A DNA stretch of 64,000 nucleotides from Spirochaetota bacterium (GCA_016934735.1 JAFGSG010000145.1:32231-96230), one strand, 5' to 3'; positions 50,906 through 61,493 are shown, counted from the first letter of the stretch. Program-made: numbers and translations. Notes: generated from the letters alone by a model not told the origin.

Positions 50906-52597
50906 ATGAGTAAGGAAATTAGAATATTAATTGTTGATGATGACAGGCTGATCAGAGTCGCGGTTAAACGTATTCTGTCAAGGAGCGGACAGAATTTCAT
51001 TGTTGACGATGTTTCGAACACTTCATTATTACTGGAAGCGTTGAAAACGAAAAAATATGACTGCATTATCCTGGATTATGTATTGGCAGATGCAACCGGG
51101 ATTGATATACTAAAAGATCTGAATAATTTTGTTATAAATATTCCGGTGATTATGATGACAGGCCAGGGCGACGAACTTATTGCCGTAAAAGCCCTGAAAG
51201 CAGGAGCTTCTGATTATCTTCCCAAATCGATTCTTTCTCACAGCGACGCACAGGAAATACTTTCATATACAATACAAAATGCTATTGATGTATTTAAAAT
51301 AAAATATGAAAGGGAAAGAACTGCAAATGCTCTCCGGAAGAGCGAAGAGAGATACCGCAGTCTTGTTGAACACTCTCCGATGCTCATAATGCGTTTCTTC
51401 CCGGACGATAAGACCCTGTCCTTTGTAAACGACGGTTTTTGCGAATATTTTAATACTTCAAGGGAGGCAATGATCGGCGAAAGTGTTCTGCCTTATATCT
51501 TAAAAGAAAATGATGATAAATCGCTCAGTATCATCAATTCCTTAACCAGAGGGAATCCAGTTTTAAGTTTTGATCATTATATAGAAACGGGAAATGGAAC
51601 AAAGTGGCAGCTCTGGACGCTACAGGCTTTTTTTGATACACAGGGTAATATTCTTGAATATCAGTGTATTGGAGAAGACATAACTCCTTTAAAAGAAGCG
51701 GAAAAAGAGCTCTATAATCAAAAAGTATATTTTCAATCAATACTTGATTCTCAGGAAAACATTATTATCGTAACGGATAAAAAAGAAATAATTGAAGCAA
51801 ATCATAGCTTTTTAATTTTTTTCGGTTACAGGAATCTAGATGAATTCAAGAAAGAACATTCGGATGTCATTGATCTCTCTATAGATATACCGGGATATAT
51901 TTCAAAAAAGAATAATGGTCACTGGATTGACGCATTATTAAACGAATCAGATACGGAGAGATTGATTTCATTTAAGCCATACGGTTCCCATAATGCGAAA
52001 ATTTTTTCAGTAAATATAAATATATTATCCCTTGAACGTGAAGTGTATGTTGTAACATTTTCAGATGTAACTGCATTGGAACAGAAAAGCAAATCATTCG
52101 AAGAGAAAGCTTCGATTGACGCACTGACGGGTATTTTTAATAAGGATAAATTCTATGAAATGCTCGCCAATAGCATTGACGCTTCAAAAAGATATAAGAC
52201 CAGTTTATCTTTAATATTTTTTGATATTGATCACTTTAAAGATATCAATGATACTTATGGACATCAGACCGGCGATGAGGTGTTGCAAACACTTGTAAAA
52301 ATTATAAAGGGATGCGGCAGAGAATTGGATATCTTTGCCAGATGGGGAGGAGAAGAATTCGTTGTGCTCTTGCCACGTACTGATCTGAATAATGCTTTAA
52401 AAGCAGCAGAAAAATTCCGCAAGAGAGTCATGAATACCGAGTTTATGAATGTGAAACATCTGACATGCAGTTTCGGTGTTGCAGCATTAGTAAAAAATGA
52501 TGATGTGGATAAATTCGTCAGCAGAGCGGATAAAGCTCTTTATAAAGCAAAGGAAAGTGGGCGAAATCGTGTTGTGGGAATTAAAGCAAAATTGTAA
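50906..52597 (+). CDS. Response regulator receiver - PAS - GGDEF diguanylate cyclase
   Basis: Receiver domain IRILIVDDDRLIR with DYVLAD; PAS segment; FFDIDHFKDINDTYGHQTGDEVL and RWGGEEF. Confidence 0.93.
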   Translation: MSKEIRILIVDDDRLIRVAVKRILSRSGQNFIVDDVSNTSLLLEALKTKKYDCIILDYVLADATGIDILKDLNNFVINIPVIMMTGQGDELIAVKALKAGASDYLPKSILSHSDAQEILSYTIQNAIDVFKIKYERERTANALRKSEERYRSLVEHSPMLIMRFFPDDKTLSFVNDGFCEYFNTSREAMIGESVLPYILKENDDKSLSIINSLTRGNPVLSFDHYIETGNGTKWQLWTLQAFFDTQGNILEYQCIGEDITPLKEAEKELYNQKVYFQSILDSQENIIIVTDKKEIIEANHSFLIFFGYRNLDEFKKEHSDVIDLSIDIPGYISKKNNGHWIDALLNESDTERLISFKPYGSHNAKIFSVNINILSLEREVYVVTFSDVTALEQKSKSFEEKASIDALTGIFNKDKFYEMLANSIDASKRYKTSLSLIFFDIDHFKDINDTYGHQTGDEVLQTLVKIIKGCGRELDIFARWGGEEFVVLLPRTDLNNALKAAEKFRKRVMNTEFMNVKHLTCSFGVAALVKNDDVDKFVSRADKALYKAKESGRNRVVGIKAKL

Positions 52598-52759
52598 ATC
52601 TGACTGTTTTTATACAATAGTTTCCAATATCATTTAATTGATTCGTTGCTTTTGTGTTGACTGCAAATCAGTATTGTATTCAATTTTATGATCAGCAATC
52701 AATGTAAATTTAATTATTGAGAGGGCTTCCGGAATTTTATTCATCAATAGAGAATAATA

Positions 52760-53533
52760 ATGCAAAAGAAGAAAATACTTTCATGGAACGTAAACGGAAT
52801 AAGGGCTGTCCATAAAAAGGGAATGTTGCTGCCGTTATTCGACAATAAACCCGATATTGTCTGTCTCCAGGAAACAAAGGCCGCAGAGGATCAGCTGCCA
52901 AAAGAATTGCGAAATATCAATGGTTATCACTCATATTTTACTTCAGCTGAAAAAAGAGGATATAGCGGGGTATGCATCTATACAAAAGAAAAACCTGAGA
53001 AGATAGAAGCCGGGTTCGGTAAAGAAACTTATGACAGTGAAGGAAGGATATGTATTGCGTATTATCCGGATTTTGTTGTTTTTAATATATACTTTCCCAA
53101 CGGCAAGGCCTCAAAAGATAGACTTGATTATAAAATGAACTTTTATGACGCATTTCTGAAAATCGCTGACTTGCTTAAGAATACGGGGAAAAATATTATC
53201 GTTTGCGGAGATGTTAATACTGCGCATACTGAAATAGACTTAGCCAGACCGATAGAGAATGAAGGTACTTCCGGTTTTTTACCTGAAGAAAGGGCATGGA
53301 TCGATAAATTGATTTCACATGGATATACAGATACTTTCCGGATGTTTATAAAAGAAGGCGGGCATTATTCATGGTGGGATTATAAGACCCGAGCAAGGGA
53401 ACGGAACATCGGCTGGAGAATTGATTATTTTTTTGTGAGCAATAATTTTAAAGATAAAGTGAAGTCCGCTTTCATATTAAAAGACATAATGGGCTCCGAT
53501 CATTGCCCTGTGGGAATAGAGATAGATGGATAA
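52760..53533 (+). CDS. xth: Exodeoxyribonuclease III
   Basis: [63 protein letters not shown]. Confidence 0.94.
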   Translation: MQKKKILSWNVNGIRAVHKKGMLLPLFDNKPDIVCLQETKAAEDQLPKELRNINGYHSYFTSAEKRGYSGVCIYTKEKPEKIEAGFGKETYDSEGRICIAYYPDFVVFNIYFPNGKASKDRLDYKMNFYDAFLKIADLLKNTGKNIIVCGDVNTAHTEIDLARPIENEGTSGFLPEERAWIDKLISHGYTDTFRMFIKEGGHYSWWDYKTRARERNIGWRIDYFFVSNNFKDKVKSAFILKDIMGSDHCPVGIEIDG

Positions 53534-53546
53534 GGATTAAGGACTT

Positions 53547-54200
53547 ATGACAGAGATCAGAGCATGGGATAAACATTACACAAAAGCTAAGTCTGTTTTA
53601 ACCTATCCCGATGAAAATCTTGTAAGAATGATTAAAACTTATCTTACCGGCAGGACAAGGAAAGAAGTTGAATCACTATGTTCTATTGATCTGGGATGCG
53701 GGACCGGCCGACATTTAAAATTTTTATCCGAGTGTGGCATTCAGAATATAATAGGGCTCGATACGAGCATGAATTCCCTGAAAATATGCAAAGAGCTTTA
53801 TCCTTATAATCTTGTTCGGGCAGATAATAAATCATTGCCGTTCAGGGACTCATCTTTTGATCTCGCAATATCCTGGGGGTCGCTTCATTATTGTACAAAA
53901 GACTTGTTGTATGAGCAGATCTCGGAAATATACCGCGTTATGAAAAACGGTTCGCGTTTTTTTGGAACTCTCCGCTCGGGGATGGATACATATCTTAAAA
54001 AAGGCAGACACATCGGAAATGATACATGGATCACAGATATTGAAGATCTTAAAAATTCTGTAGTATCTTTTTACAATGAAAAAGAACTTAAATTAGCTTT
54101 AAGAATATTCAGCGGATTTGAATACGGCATTATTGAAAGAACAATATTAGGTGATATTAATAAAAGGATTTCTCACTGGATATTCCGGGCTGAGAAATAA
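53547..54200 (+). CDS. SAM-dependent methyltransferase
   Basis: SIDLGCGTGRHLKFLSECGIQNIIGLDTS; SFDLAISWGSLHYC. Confidence 0.88.
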   Translation: MTEIRAWDKHYTKAKSVLTYPDENLVRMIKTYLTGRTRKEVESLCSIDLGCGTGRHLKFLSECGIQNIIGLDTSMNSLKICKELYPYNLVRADNKSLPFRDSSFDLAISWGSLHYCTKDLLYEQISEIYRVMKNGSRFFGTLRSGMDTYLKKGRHIGNDTWITDIEDLKNSVVSFYNEKELKLALRIFSGFEYGIIERTILGDINKRISHWIFRAEK

Positions 54201-54239
54201 CATAGTCTTTGCGCATAAAATAATTTCCGTCATATTATT

Positions 54240-55151
54240 ATGAGCAGTCATAATCAGTCAGAAATATTCAATATAGCACAGCTAACCTGCCCTTTATGCA
54301 GAAGTAAAAATATTAAACTTCATTATAATATTAAGAAATATACTCTCCAGTTTAAAGTCGATAAATGCGCTGATTGCGGGTTTATCTTTATGAATCCGCG
54401 GTTAAAAGACAGGGCGATGATAGATTTATATTCCGAGAATTATTACACCGGTAATGCGGAGTATTCATATTATGATGAAAGGCAGGCTTTGAAGCATTCT
54501 GAGTATGTATGGAAAAAGAGAGTAAAAAAGATAAGGCAATATACGGATTCCGGTAATTTTCTGGATGTTGGGTGCGCTTTCGGAGGATTGTTGAAAACAG
54601 CGTCGGATTATTTTACGCCGTTCGGGATAGAGCTTTCGAAATATTCCGGCAAATACCCGAAATCGCTGTTTGGAGACAATATACACATAGGAAGCCTTGC
54701 GGATCATTCTTTTAAAGCTGACTTTTTTTCAGTCATCACTATGATAGAGCTTATTGAACATCTTGCTGATCCCGCTGCAGCGGTCAGTGAATGTTTTCGC
54801 TTATTGAAAAATAACGGTCTTCTTGTTATTCAGACTGCAAATATGGACGCGCTTCAGGCTAAACTGTTGAAAGATAAGTACGCTTACTATATGCCGGGGC
54901 ATGTATCATATTTTTCCAAAAGTAATCTGGTGGACATGCTTCAACGGGCTGGTTTTAAAAAAATTAAAATATTTTATCCGGTTGAATTTGGTCTGCTGCC
55001 AAAGCTTTTAAAGTCGAGGTATCAATTTAAATCAGGCTTTGATTATCTGAGATGGGTCAGAATTGCATATTATCATTATATAAGTAAAATAAGATTCGGA
55101 AATTTTGCTGCGACAAGTTCTATGGTCGTTTATGCATTTAAGAAGGAGTAA
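54240..55151 (+). CDS. Zinc-ribbon class I SAM methyltransferase
   Basis: N-terminal CPLC...CADC; NFLDVGCAFGGLLKTA; VITMIELIEHLADPAAAVSECFRLLKNNGLLVIQTAN. Confidence 0.88.
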   Translation: MSSHNQSEIFNIAQLTCPLCRSKNIKLHYNIKKYTLQFKVDKCADCGFIFMNPRLKDRAMIDLYSENYYTGNAEYSYYDERQALKHSEYVWKKRVKKIRQYTDSGNFLDVGCAFGGLLKTASDYFTPFGIELSKYSGKYPKSLFGDNIHIGSLADHSFKADFFSVITMIELIEHLADPAAAVSECFRLLKNNGLLVIQTANMDALQAKLLKDKYAYYMPGHVSYFSKSNLVDMLQRAGFKKIKIFYPVEFGLLPKLLKSRYQFKSGFDYLRWVRIAYYHYISKIRFGNFAATSSMVVYAFKKE

Positions 55152-55286
55152 TACCCTCGTCCATACGAAGTGAGGCCAGGCCCAGGCTGGGCGGCCGACA
55201 AACACGGGATGCTTTAGTACTCTGGTCGGATGCGGGCAGAATATTAGTTTACACCAGTCTGTAAGGCCAGCCTGACTGAGCGTAGG
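55152..55286. other. GC-rich structured intergenic region between convergent genes
   Basis: GCCCAG-G-CTGGGC palindrome, CTGGT...ACCAG pairings; visibly GC-enriched relative to flanks. Confidence 0.35.
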
Positions 55287-55838
55287 TTATTTTATCAGTT
55301 TACTTATCGCCTTAAACTCATCAGTACCCGAGTATTCCATGAGTTGAAAGAGTATCATCTCTGTTGAAACGATGAAAGCGCCGGACTGCCTCATCCTTTC
55401 GAGAGCAATCGATTTATTTGCAGGTGTTCTGGAGGAGACGGCATCTGCAACCACGTGCACGCCTAAATTCAATTGTATAGCATCAAGCGCTGTTTTCAAA
55501 AGACAGACATGTGCTTCTATGCCGAATAGTACGACCGATTCCACGCCAAGTTCGTTGATTTTATTTCTGAATTCATTATTGCCGAAACAGCTGAAATGCA
55601 ATTTTTCTATTACAGGTGTGCCTGCAGGTAGTTTTATATTATTTACGGTCTTACCAAGTCCTTTCGGATACTGTTCGGTCACGATTACAGGAATGTTCAG
55701 GATTATTGCGGATTGCATTAATATTTCGGCATTCGATATAACTTCTTTTATTGCGGATATCGCGGGTACAAACTTTTCCTGAATGTCAATTAACACAAAA
55801 GCGGTTTTGTCCCTGTTGATTATTCCAAATGCACTCAT
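55287..55838 (-). CDS. Isochorismatase-family hydrolase
   Basis: TAFVLIDIQEKFVPAI, VVLFGIEAHVCLLKTALDAIQ, VHVVADAVSSRTPANKSIALERM. Confidence 0.9.
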   Translation of the reverse strand: MSAFGIINRDKTAFVLIDIQEKFVPAISAIKEVISNAEILMQSAIILNIPVIVTEQYPKGLGKTVNNIKLPAGTPVIEKLHFSCFGNNEFRNKINELGVESVVLFGIEAHVCLLKTALDAIQLNLGVHVVADAVSSRTPANKSIALERMRQSGAFIVSTEMILFQLMEYSGTDEFKAISKLIK

Positions 55839-55873
55839 ATTCTTCTCCTTGAAAATACTTATAAATAACTCCC

Positions 55874-55902
55874 TTGACTTAATTTTAAACTAAAATTATA
55901 AT
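55874..55902 (+). promoter_or_regulatory. Sigma70-like promoter upstream of ComFB-like gene
   Basis: TTGACT (55874-55879), 17-nt spacer, TATAAT (55897-55902). Confidence 0.65.
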
Positions 55903-55972
55903 TATGATATGATTCAGTGCAATCAATATTTCATTGCTCACGATTTTGTAATTTTTAAGGGGAGAAATATGT

Positions 55973-56632
55973 ATGATTAACATCATGGAGGATAAAATAA
56001 AGGCTGCTGTTAACGAAATTCTGTCAGTAAGGGAAGACAGGTTTATTTTAATTAAATTTATGGAGGATATAATCGCTTATGTCCTGAACAGAGTGCCCCC
56101 GAGATATGTTACAAGTGAGAGAGGCTATGTTCATAATGAAATTGATTTTTCGGTTAACACACAGCTTCATGCTGACATCCGTTTTTGCGTGAATGAGGCC
56201 ATCAATACATTATCTCACAGGAGAGAACCCGACCTGCATTCAATTTTATCTTTGGAAAATGTTGTCAGTAAACATTATTATTATCCATATATTGTAGGTG
56301 AAGTACTTGAAGAATCAACATTTTCAGTAATTCCTGATGTTGAAATAAACTTAATGTACAATGATTATCCTGTTCCAATGATAGATCCGGGTTGGAATAA
56401 TCCTTTTATTACATGTAAGGCTACCAGGGGCTTTTATCTTTTCTGGCCTGATTTTCTTAAAGGTGAAATGAGTACCGCATCGGATAATATTTTTAAGATC
56501 ATATTCCGGCATAAAAAATTTTATAAAAAAGAGATATCCTTTTCCATGAGAGCTCTTGAAAAGTTCAATTATAATAAATCACAAATTGTCCCGTTGGTAC
56601 TTATGCGTCTTCAGGATAGTGAAAATATATGA
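55973..56632 (+). CDS. ComFB-like domain protein
   Basis: MEDIIAYVLNRVPPRYVTSERGY...VNTQLHADIRFCVNEAINTLSHR resembles ComFB (D-x-A-x-x-LN-x-x-PPRYV). Confidence 0.65.
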   Translation: MINIMEDKIKAAVNEILSVREDRFILIKFMEDIIAYVLNRVPPRYVTSERGYVHNEIDFSVNTQLHADIRFCVNEAINTLSHRREPDLHSILSLENVVSKHYYYPYIVGEVLEESTFSVIPDVEINLMYNDYPVPMIDPGWNNPFITCKATRGFYLFWPDFLKGEMSTASDNIFKIIFRHKKFYKKEISFSMRALEKFNYNKSQIVPLVLMRLQDSENI

Positions 56633-56907
56633 TAATATTTTATATAGCTTTGCCTTGACTTTTTAAATGCTTTTTCTATATATGTAATAATACAAATACA
56701 AAAGTCATAATAACCGAAGAGTAAAGGCTGAATAGTTGAAAAGGAAATGCCTCTATCCCGGCAGAATATGATGAAAAAAACAGGGTTACCTTTAATAATT
56801 TAATATTAATGTAACCATTCGGAATAAATTACGGTAAAAATCATATTTTTCATTCAGCAGAATAATAAAAAATTTGATATTAAAATGTTCTCTTATACCA
56901 GTACAAT

Positions 56908-57996
56908 ATGAATAATATAAATAAATTATCCAGCCTTGGCGAAGAAGTAATTAATAATTTTCCAACCGGTATTTTTGTAATTAATCCTTCCGGAGATGTG
57001 CTAATCGAAAATCCTGCATTAAAGAATATTTTCGGTTCTGAAGCGGAACATGCAAATGTAGGATTGGAAATTTACAACTTCATTAAGTCAGATTCCCAAT
57101 TGCAGCAGTATATGGATATGGCAACTAGTATTAAAAAATCCGTTAAAATTGACCGGTTAAAATATTCACTGCATGATAATGAAAGTGAGAAAATACTCAC
57201 TATCTGGATCGTGCCCATATTGGATCAGTTAAAGTCAATTAAATATTATTTCTTTTTAGTTGAGGATATGACCGAGCATACTTTACGGGATAGTAAAATT
57301 CAGCGCGCTGAAAGGCTTTCGGTTATGGGAATATTGGCTTCAGGCATAGCGGAGGAGATCAAATATCCGCTGAGCCATATAATGATAAATCTTGATTTTG
57401 TAGAAAGGAATACAAGCGAAGACAGCCCGATGAGATCTTATATACAGGCCATTAAAGATGATCTTAGCAGAATAAAATTTGTATCCAAGCAGATCAGGGA
57501 TCTTTCGCTGCCGCATCGTGAAGATGATAAAGAAATATATGAAGTAACTAAATTATTTTCATCGCACCCCATTAAAGTAAAGTTAAATGTTTTGAAAGAG
57601 AGAGGGATCAGTATAAAAACTATTTTTCCGGATATTTCGCCAAAAATTAAGGCAAATGAGAATCAATTGATACAGGCTATGATTCACATTTTACAAAACG
57701 CTGCCGAAGCAATGCCGGAAGAAGGCACTCTTTTAATATCGGTAGATGCCCTTAATGAGAATGGAAATGATATAGTACTGATTACAATCGCGGATACGGG
57801 ATTCGGTATTTCTAAAGAGAATCTTGCAAATATATTTAAACCTTTTTTTACAACAAAAGGACACAGCGCAACAGGATTAGGATTAATGGTATCATATTCA
57901 ATTATAGATAATCTGGGCGGTGCGATAGGAATTAAAAGCAAACCGGGCGTCGGAACCTCGGTGCGTATAGCACTGCCTGCTTATAACGACAATTAA
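56908..57996 (+). CDS. PAS-histidine-kinase-like protein with H-box His replaced by Glu
   Basis: MGILASGIAEEIKYPLSHIMINLDF; HATPase N-box IHILQNAAEAM, DTGFGISKENLANIFKPFFTTK, GLGLMVSYSIIDNLGGAIGI. Confidence 0.85.
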   Translation: MNNINKLSSLGEEVINNFPTGIFVINPSGDVLIENPALKNIFGSEAEHANVGLEIYNFIKSDSQLQQYMDMATSIKKSVKIDRLKYSLHDNESEKILTIWIVPILDQLKSIKYYFFLVEDMTEHTLRDSKIQRAERLSVMGILASGIAEEIKYPLSHIMINLDFVERNTSEDSPMRSYIQAIKDDLSRIKFVSKQIRDLSLPHREDDKEIYEVTKLFSSHPIKVKLNVLKERGISIKTIFPDISPKIKANENQLIQAMIHILQNAAEAMPEEGTLLISVDALNENGNDIVLITIADTGFGISKENLANIFKPFFTTKGHSATGLGLMVSYSIIDNLGGAIGIKSKPGVGTSVRIALPAYNDN

Positions 57997-58041
57997 ATAT
58001 AAATTAATCAATATCAGCAATAAATTATCGGGAATTATAAT

Positions 58042-59574
58042 ATGAGTGAAATTGAAAACAGCGTTAATCCAAACGATATGTATTACACGATTGAGTCTAA
58101 ACTTAAGCATGACGGGTACTTTGTGTTTTCTCATAATGATTTAAGGACTCAATATGATGAGAATGTATTAAAACGTGTGCCGTATAAAACAAACTATAAT
58201 CTTCAACAGGAGCCATCCGAACAGAAAGAAAGCGCGGCCGAAGATATTTCCTCCCATATACAAAATTTAATGCTCGAAAAATTTAAAGACTTTGGAAGGT
58301 CGGTTGAAGAAGATTCACATTATGATATCTCTGAAATCATTTCATATTTACAGGCGCATATGCAGCGGATATCCCGTAATGTTGTAGGACGCGATGAAAT
58401 TATTGAGCAGTTGATGTATGCCATACTTACCGGAGAGCATATGCTTTTGATGTCAAGAACAGGAATGGCGAAATCGTATCTGGCCAATGAGGTGTTTAAC
58501 ACTTTTGAGAACATAAGGATTTTTTCTGCGCAGGCGAGCAAAGACCAGACTCCTGACAATTATTTTGGTCCTTATGACATTGAAGATTTTAAAAGAGGAG
58601 TAATCCGGCATAATATAAAAGGATCAATTATTGAAGCGAATTTAGTTCTGCTGGACGAATTTTTTGATGCGAGCGATGTGGTACTTCGGTCGCTTCTGTC
58701 TGTCTTAAACGAACGCAAATTCATTAATGGTGCAGAGCAGATTGACGTAGCTATTCATACGGCAATTGCAACTGCCAATTATTTAAGATTAAACGAAGTG
58801 ACCGAGGCGGTTCTGGACAGATTCCTATATAAAGCGATTATTCCCGAAGACGATGACATGTATAACAGTCTTCTTATAGATCAGGCTTATGCTGTCAGGA
58901 AAGGAAAACCTGAAGAGCCGCTTAGAAAACTGCCCTTTGAACAGATTCTGTATCTGCAGAATATAATTAAAAATAGCAATAAAAAAATACAGGTTGTCTT
59001 TCCCGATTCGGTGAAATTCATGAAGAACGTAGTCATTAATAAATTCGCTTCCGAAGTCAGAAAAAGCGAACCTGAATTTTTTATAAGCCCGAGAAAGCAG
59101 GCAAAGATGTCTGATTTTCTCAGAGCCTCCGCTATACTGGATAACAGATATGAGGTATCTCTTCAGGATCTGAGAAAAATGTACTTCGGCCTTGTCACAC
59201 TTAATAGATTTATCTCTGTTAAACAGAAGGACAAACAGTATAAAGACGTATTTATTGACGCGTATGAACAGACCATGTCTCATTTTAAGGCAACCAATGC
59301 TTTCCAACAGATAGATTTTCTTCTGAATATTAAAAATATTTTTCATGTTTTAAGAAATGATCCAAGCAAAAAGGACAAACTGCATGAAGAAAAAGGGCTG
59401 ATTCAGGGCGTAAGAAGCCTTCTGATGAAATTATTCCCATTAAAGACGCGTGATGACGATAATGCAATGACAATTGACTCCCTGAAAAAAAGCATCATTG
59501 ACATCAATCCCGCGGTTGAAGAAGTTAGAGAATTAAAACAGGGAATTCTTCGTGATTATAAGGATATATATTAA
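58042..59574 (+). CDS. MoxR-like AAA+ ATPase
   Basis: NVVGRDEIIEQLMYAILTGEHMLLMSRTGMAKSYLAN; NLVLLDEFFDASDVVLRSLLSVLNERKF. Confidence 0.85.
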   Translation: MSEIENSVNPNDMYYTIESKLKHDGYFVFSHNDLRTQYDENVLKRVPYKTNYNLQQEPSEQKESAAEDISSHIQNLMLEKFKDFGRSVEEDSHYDISEIISYLQAHMQRISRNVVGRDEIIEQLMYAILTGEHMLLMSRTGMAKSYLANEVFNTFENIRIFSAQASKDQTPDNYFGPYDIEDFKRGVIRHNIKGSIIEANLVLLDEFFDASDVVLRSLLSVLNERKFINGAEQIDVAIHTAIATANYLRLNEVTEAVLDRFLYKAIIPEDDDMYNSLLIDQAYAVRKGKPEEPLRKLPFEQILYLQNIIKNSNKKIQVVFPDSVKFMKNVVINKFASEVRKSEPEFFISPRKQAKMSDFLRASAILDNRYEVSLQDLRKMYFGLVTLNRFISVKQKDKQYKDVFIDAYEQTMSHFKATNAFQQIDFLLNIKNIFHVLRNDPSKKDKLHEEKGLIQGVRSLLMKLFPLKTRDDDNAMTIDSLKKSIIDINPAVEEVRELKQGILRDYKDIY

Positions 59575-59634
59575 CCGTTTAGTCTCACCGGATTTCTTGC
59601 ACGAATATAAAAACAAAGTATTGAAATAACTCCA

Positions 59635-61266
59635 ATGACAGCTGAAACAAAAAACCCGGAATTTTTTGAATATTGGGAAACCCTCGGATTTTTTGATGAT
59701 TTAAAAACGTCACTCCCCAGAGAGTTTTTTATCCTTTTTGAAATTGCCCGTTTAATTGCGTCACCGGAAGGCAGTTCAGAAGCCATGAATGCCATCGAAG
59801 AGTTATCCAAAAAAAATCCCGAGCAGATTTACGATAGAAACAAAAGCATTGCAATTAACAGATTGGAAAAAAATGCAGCCTTAAGCGATAAAATGGACAT
59901 TAAAAATTATAAAACTATTTATGATCTTAAAAAGGCCGTGCCCAGGGAGCTATTCTGGGAAAAACAAATCTTTAATATTAAGCTGTTTACAAAGACACTC
60001 CTGGTTCAGAAATATTATGAATCGGATGCGGATAAATTTGTACAGATATCTCCGCTTAAGGACAATAAAGGACGCAATAAAGCCAGATTCGATCAGAAAT
60101 TTTATCTTCTTCTCGATAGATCCCGCTCAATGGAAAACCGGATGAGATCATTTTATTCCAAAACTATTGTTGTTGAGTTTTTAAGAAGGAAGCTGGAAGG
60201 CAACGCGAAATTGTTTTACAGGGCATTCGATTCAAAGCCCGGATCACTTGTGAAAATTGAAAAAAAAGAGGACTTTTCATCTTTAATAGAAAAGGTTATC
60301 TTTACTGCAACCGGAGGGACAAGCACAAACATGCAGGAGGCAATTTTTCAGGCAATTGATGATATTACCTATGACAAGGAAATGTCGGATGCTGAAATAC
60401 TGGTTGTTACAGACGGCCTTGTGCATGATTTAAATATAGATAAAATGAAAGACCGTCTGAAGGATATCAGGCTTAATATTTTCAAGATAGGACTGGATCT
60501 GGCTGAACCGAACAACTATGAGATAGAGCGCTTATTATCGGAAGCCGGCTATAAATTTGATCCGTTTTCAGTCAGCATAAAGGATATTAAAAAGAAACTT
60601 ACGGCCGGTGATAACGGGAAATCCAATCCTTTAACGCCCGTTGAACAGCGGATTTATGAATATATGCTGGACTGTTCAGAAAAGATCATCAGGGATATAA
60701 AAGAAATATCATACAGATTTATTGAAATTGATGATATAAAACCGAAAGACATCCCCGTTTTAAATGAGGAATCTGAGAAACTTATTGAGCAGGCGGTTAA
60801 TTCATTTTCAAATATTGATTTTAATAATCTAACTATTGAGGAACTGTCTGTATTATATAAAAAAGCGTATTTTTTAAGCCAGTATATTGAATTCCTTTTA
60901 AAGTCGGCTAAAGGCAGAAATAATCCGATACTTTTAAAAGCGGCAAAGGATCTTGCTTTAATAAAGCAAGAAATGTTAAGCGATCCCGGTCTTTTTAAAA
61001 TGATAATGAAAACAAAAGGTTTTGAAGATGATAAAAAATTATTAAAATCCGCCAAGAAAAAGGCAAAGGCCAAATCCAAAGAAATGATGCTTGAAAACAG
61101 GACGTTATCAAAAGAAGAAATAAAAAATGCTCAACTCATTTTTTCTACAGGTTCTGTCGGCGAGTCCGGCAATATAGGACAATTTTTACGTGTACTGTTC
61201 ATCAAATTTTGGGAAATGATCAGGACAATTATTAAAAAGATATTTAGACCCGGAAACACTGTATGA
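59635..61266 (+). CDS. VWA-domain protein (ViaA-like partner of MoxR)
   Basis: FYLLLDRSRSMENRM, TGGTSTNMQEAI, ILVVTDGLVHDL MIDAS motifs; directly downstream of MoxR-like gene. Confidence 0.85.
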   Translation: MTAETKNPEFFEYWETLGFFDDLKTSLPREFFILFEIARLIASPEGSSEAMNAIEELSKKNPEQIYDRNKSIAINRLEKNAALSDKMDIKNYKTIYDLKKAVPRELFWEKQIFNIKLFTKTLLVQKYYESDADKFVQISPLKDNKGRNKARFDQKFYLLLDRSRSMENRMRSFYSKTIVVEFLRRKLEGNAKLFYRAFDSKPGSLVKIEKKEDFSSLIEKVIFTATGGTSTNMQEAIFQAIDDITYDKEMSDAEILVVTDGLVHDLNIDKMKDRLKDIRLNIFKIGLDLAEPNNYEIERLLSEAGYKFDPFSVSIKDIKKKLTAGDNGKSNPLTPVEQRIYEYMLDCSEKIIRDIKEISYRFIEIDDIKPKDIPVLNEESEKLIEQAVNSFSNIDFNNLTIEELSVLYKKAYFLSQYIEFLLKSAKGRNNPILLKAAKDLALIKQEMLSDPGLFKMIMKTKGFEDDKKLLKSAKKKAKAKSKEMMLENRTLSKEEIKNAQLIFSTGSVGESGNIGQFLRVLFIKFWEMIRTIIKKIFRPGNTV

Positions 61267-61493
61267 TGTTTTATTTCCGGAAGATATGAGTATTTTTATA
61301 TTATATTTTTTTGTTGCCCAATCAATATACTGCTTTAAAAAATTATACCAAAGTAATTATTCAACTTGGCCGATTTTAATCAGAACCCACCTCAAAAATT
61401 TTGTAATGTATTTTTATTTATTTGCATTTACTCATCTTTATGTTAAGATAATATTATTATTAAATATCTAAAATTTTTTAATATGGTGTTCAA

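Noticed and set aside
58042-61266. Direct assignment as ravA-viaA
   Set aside because: Architecture is similar, but the long N-terminal extension and altered Walker B context do not justify the gene symbols.
61286-61471. 61-aa plus-strand ORF
   Set aside because: AT-rich hydrophobic ORF in an intergenic gap, with no RBS or conservation evidence.
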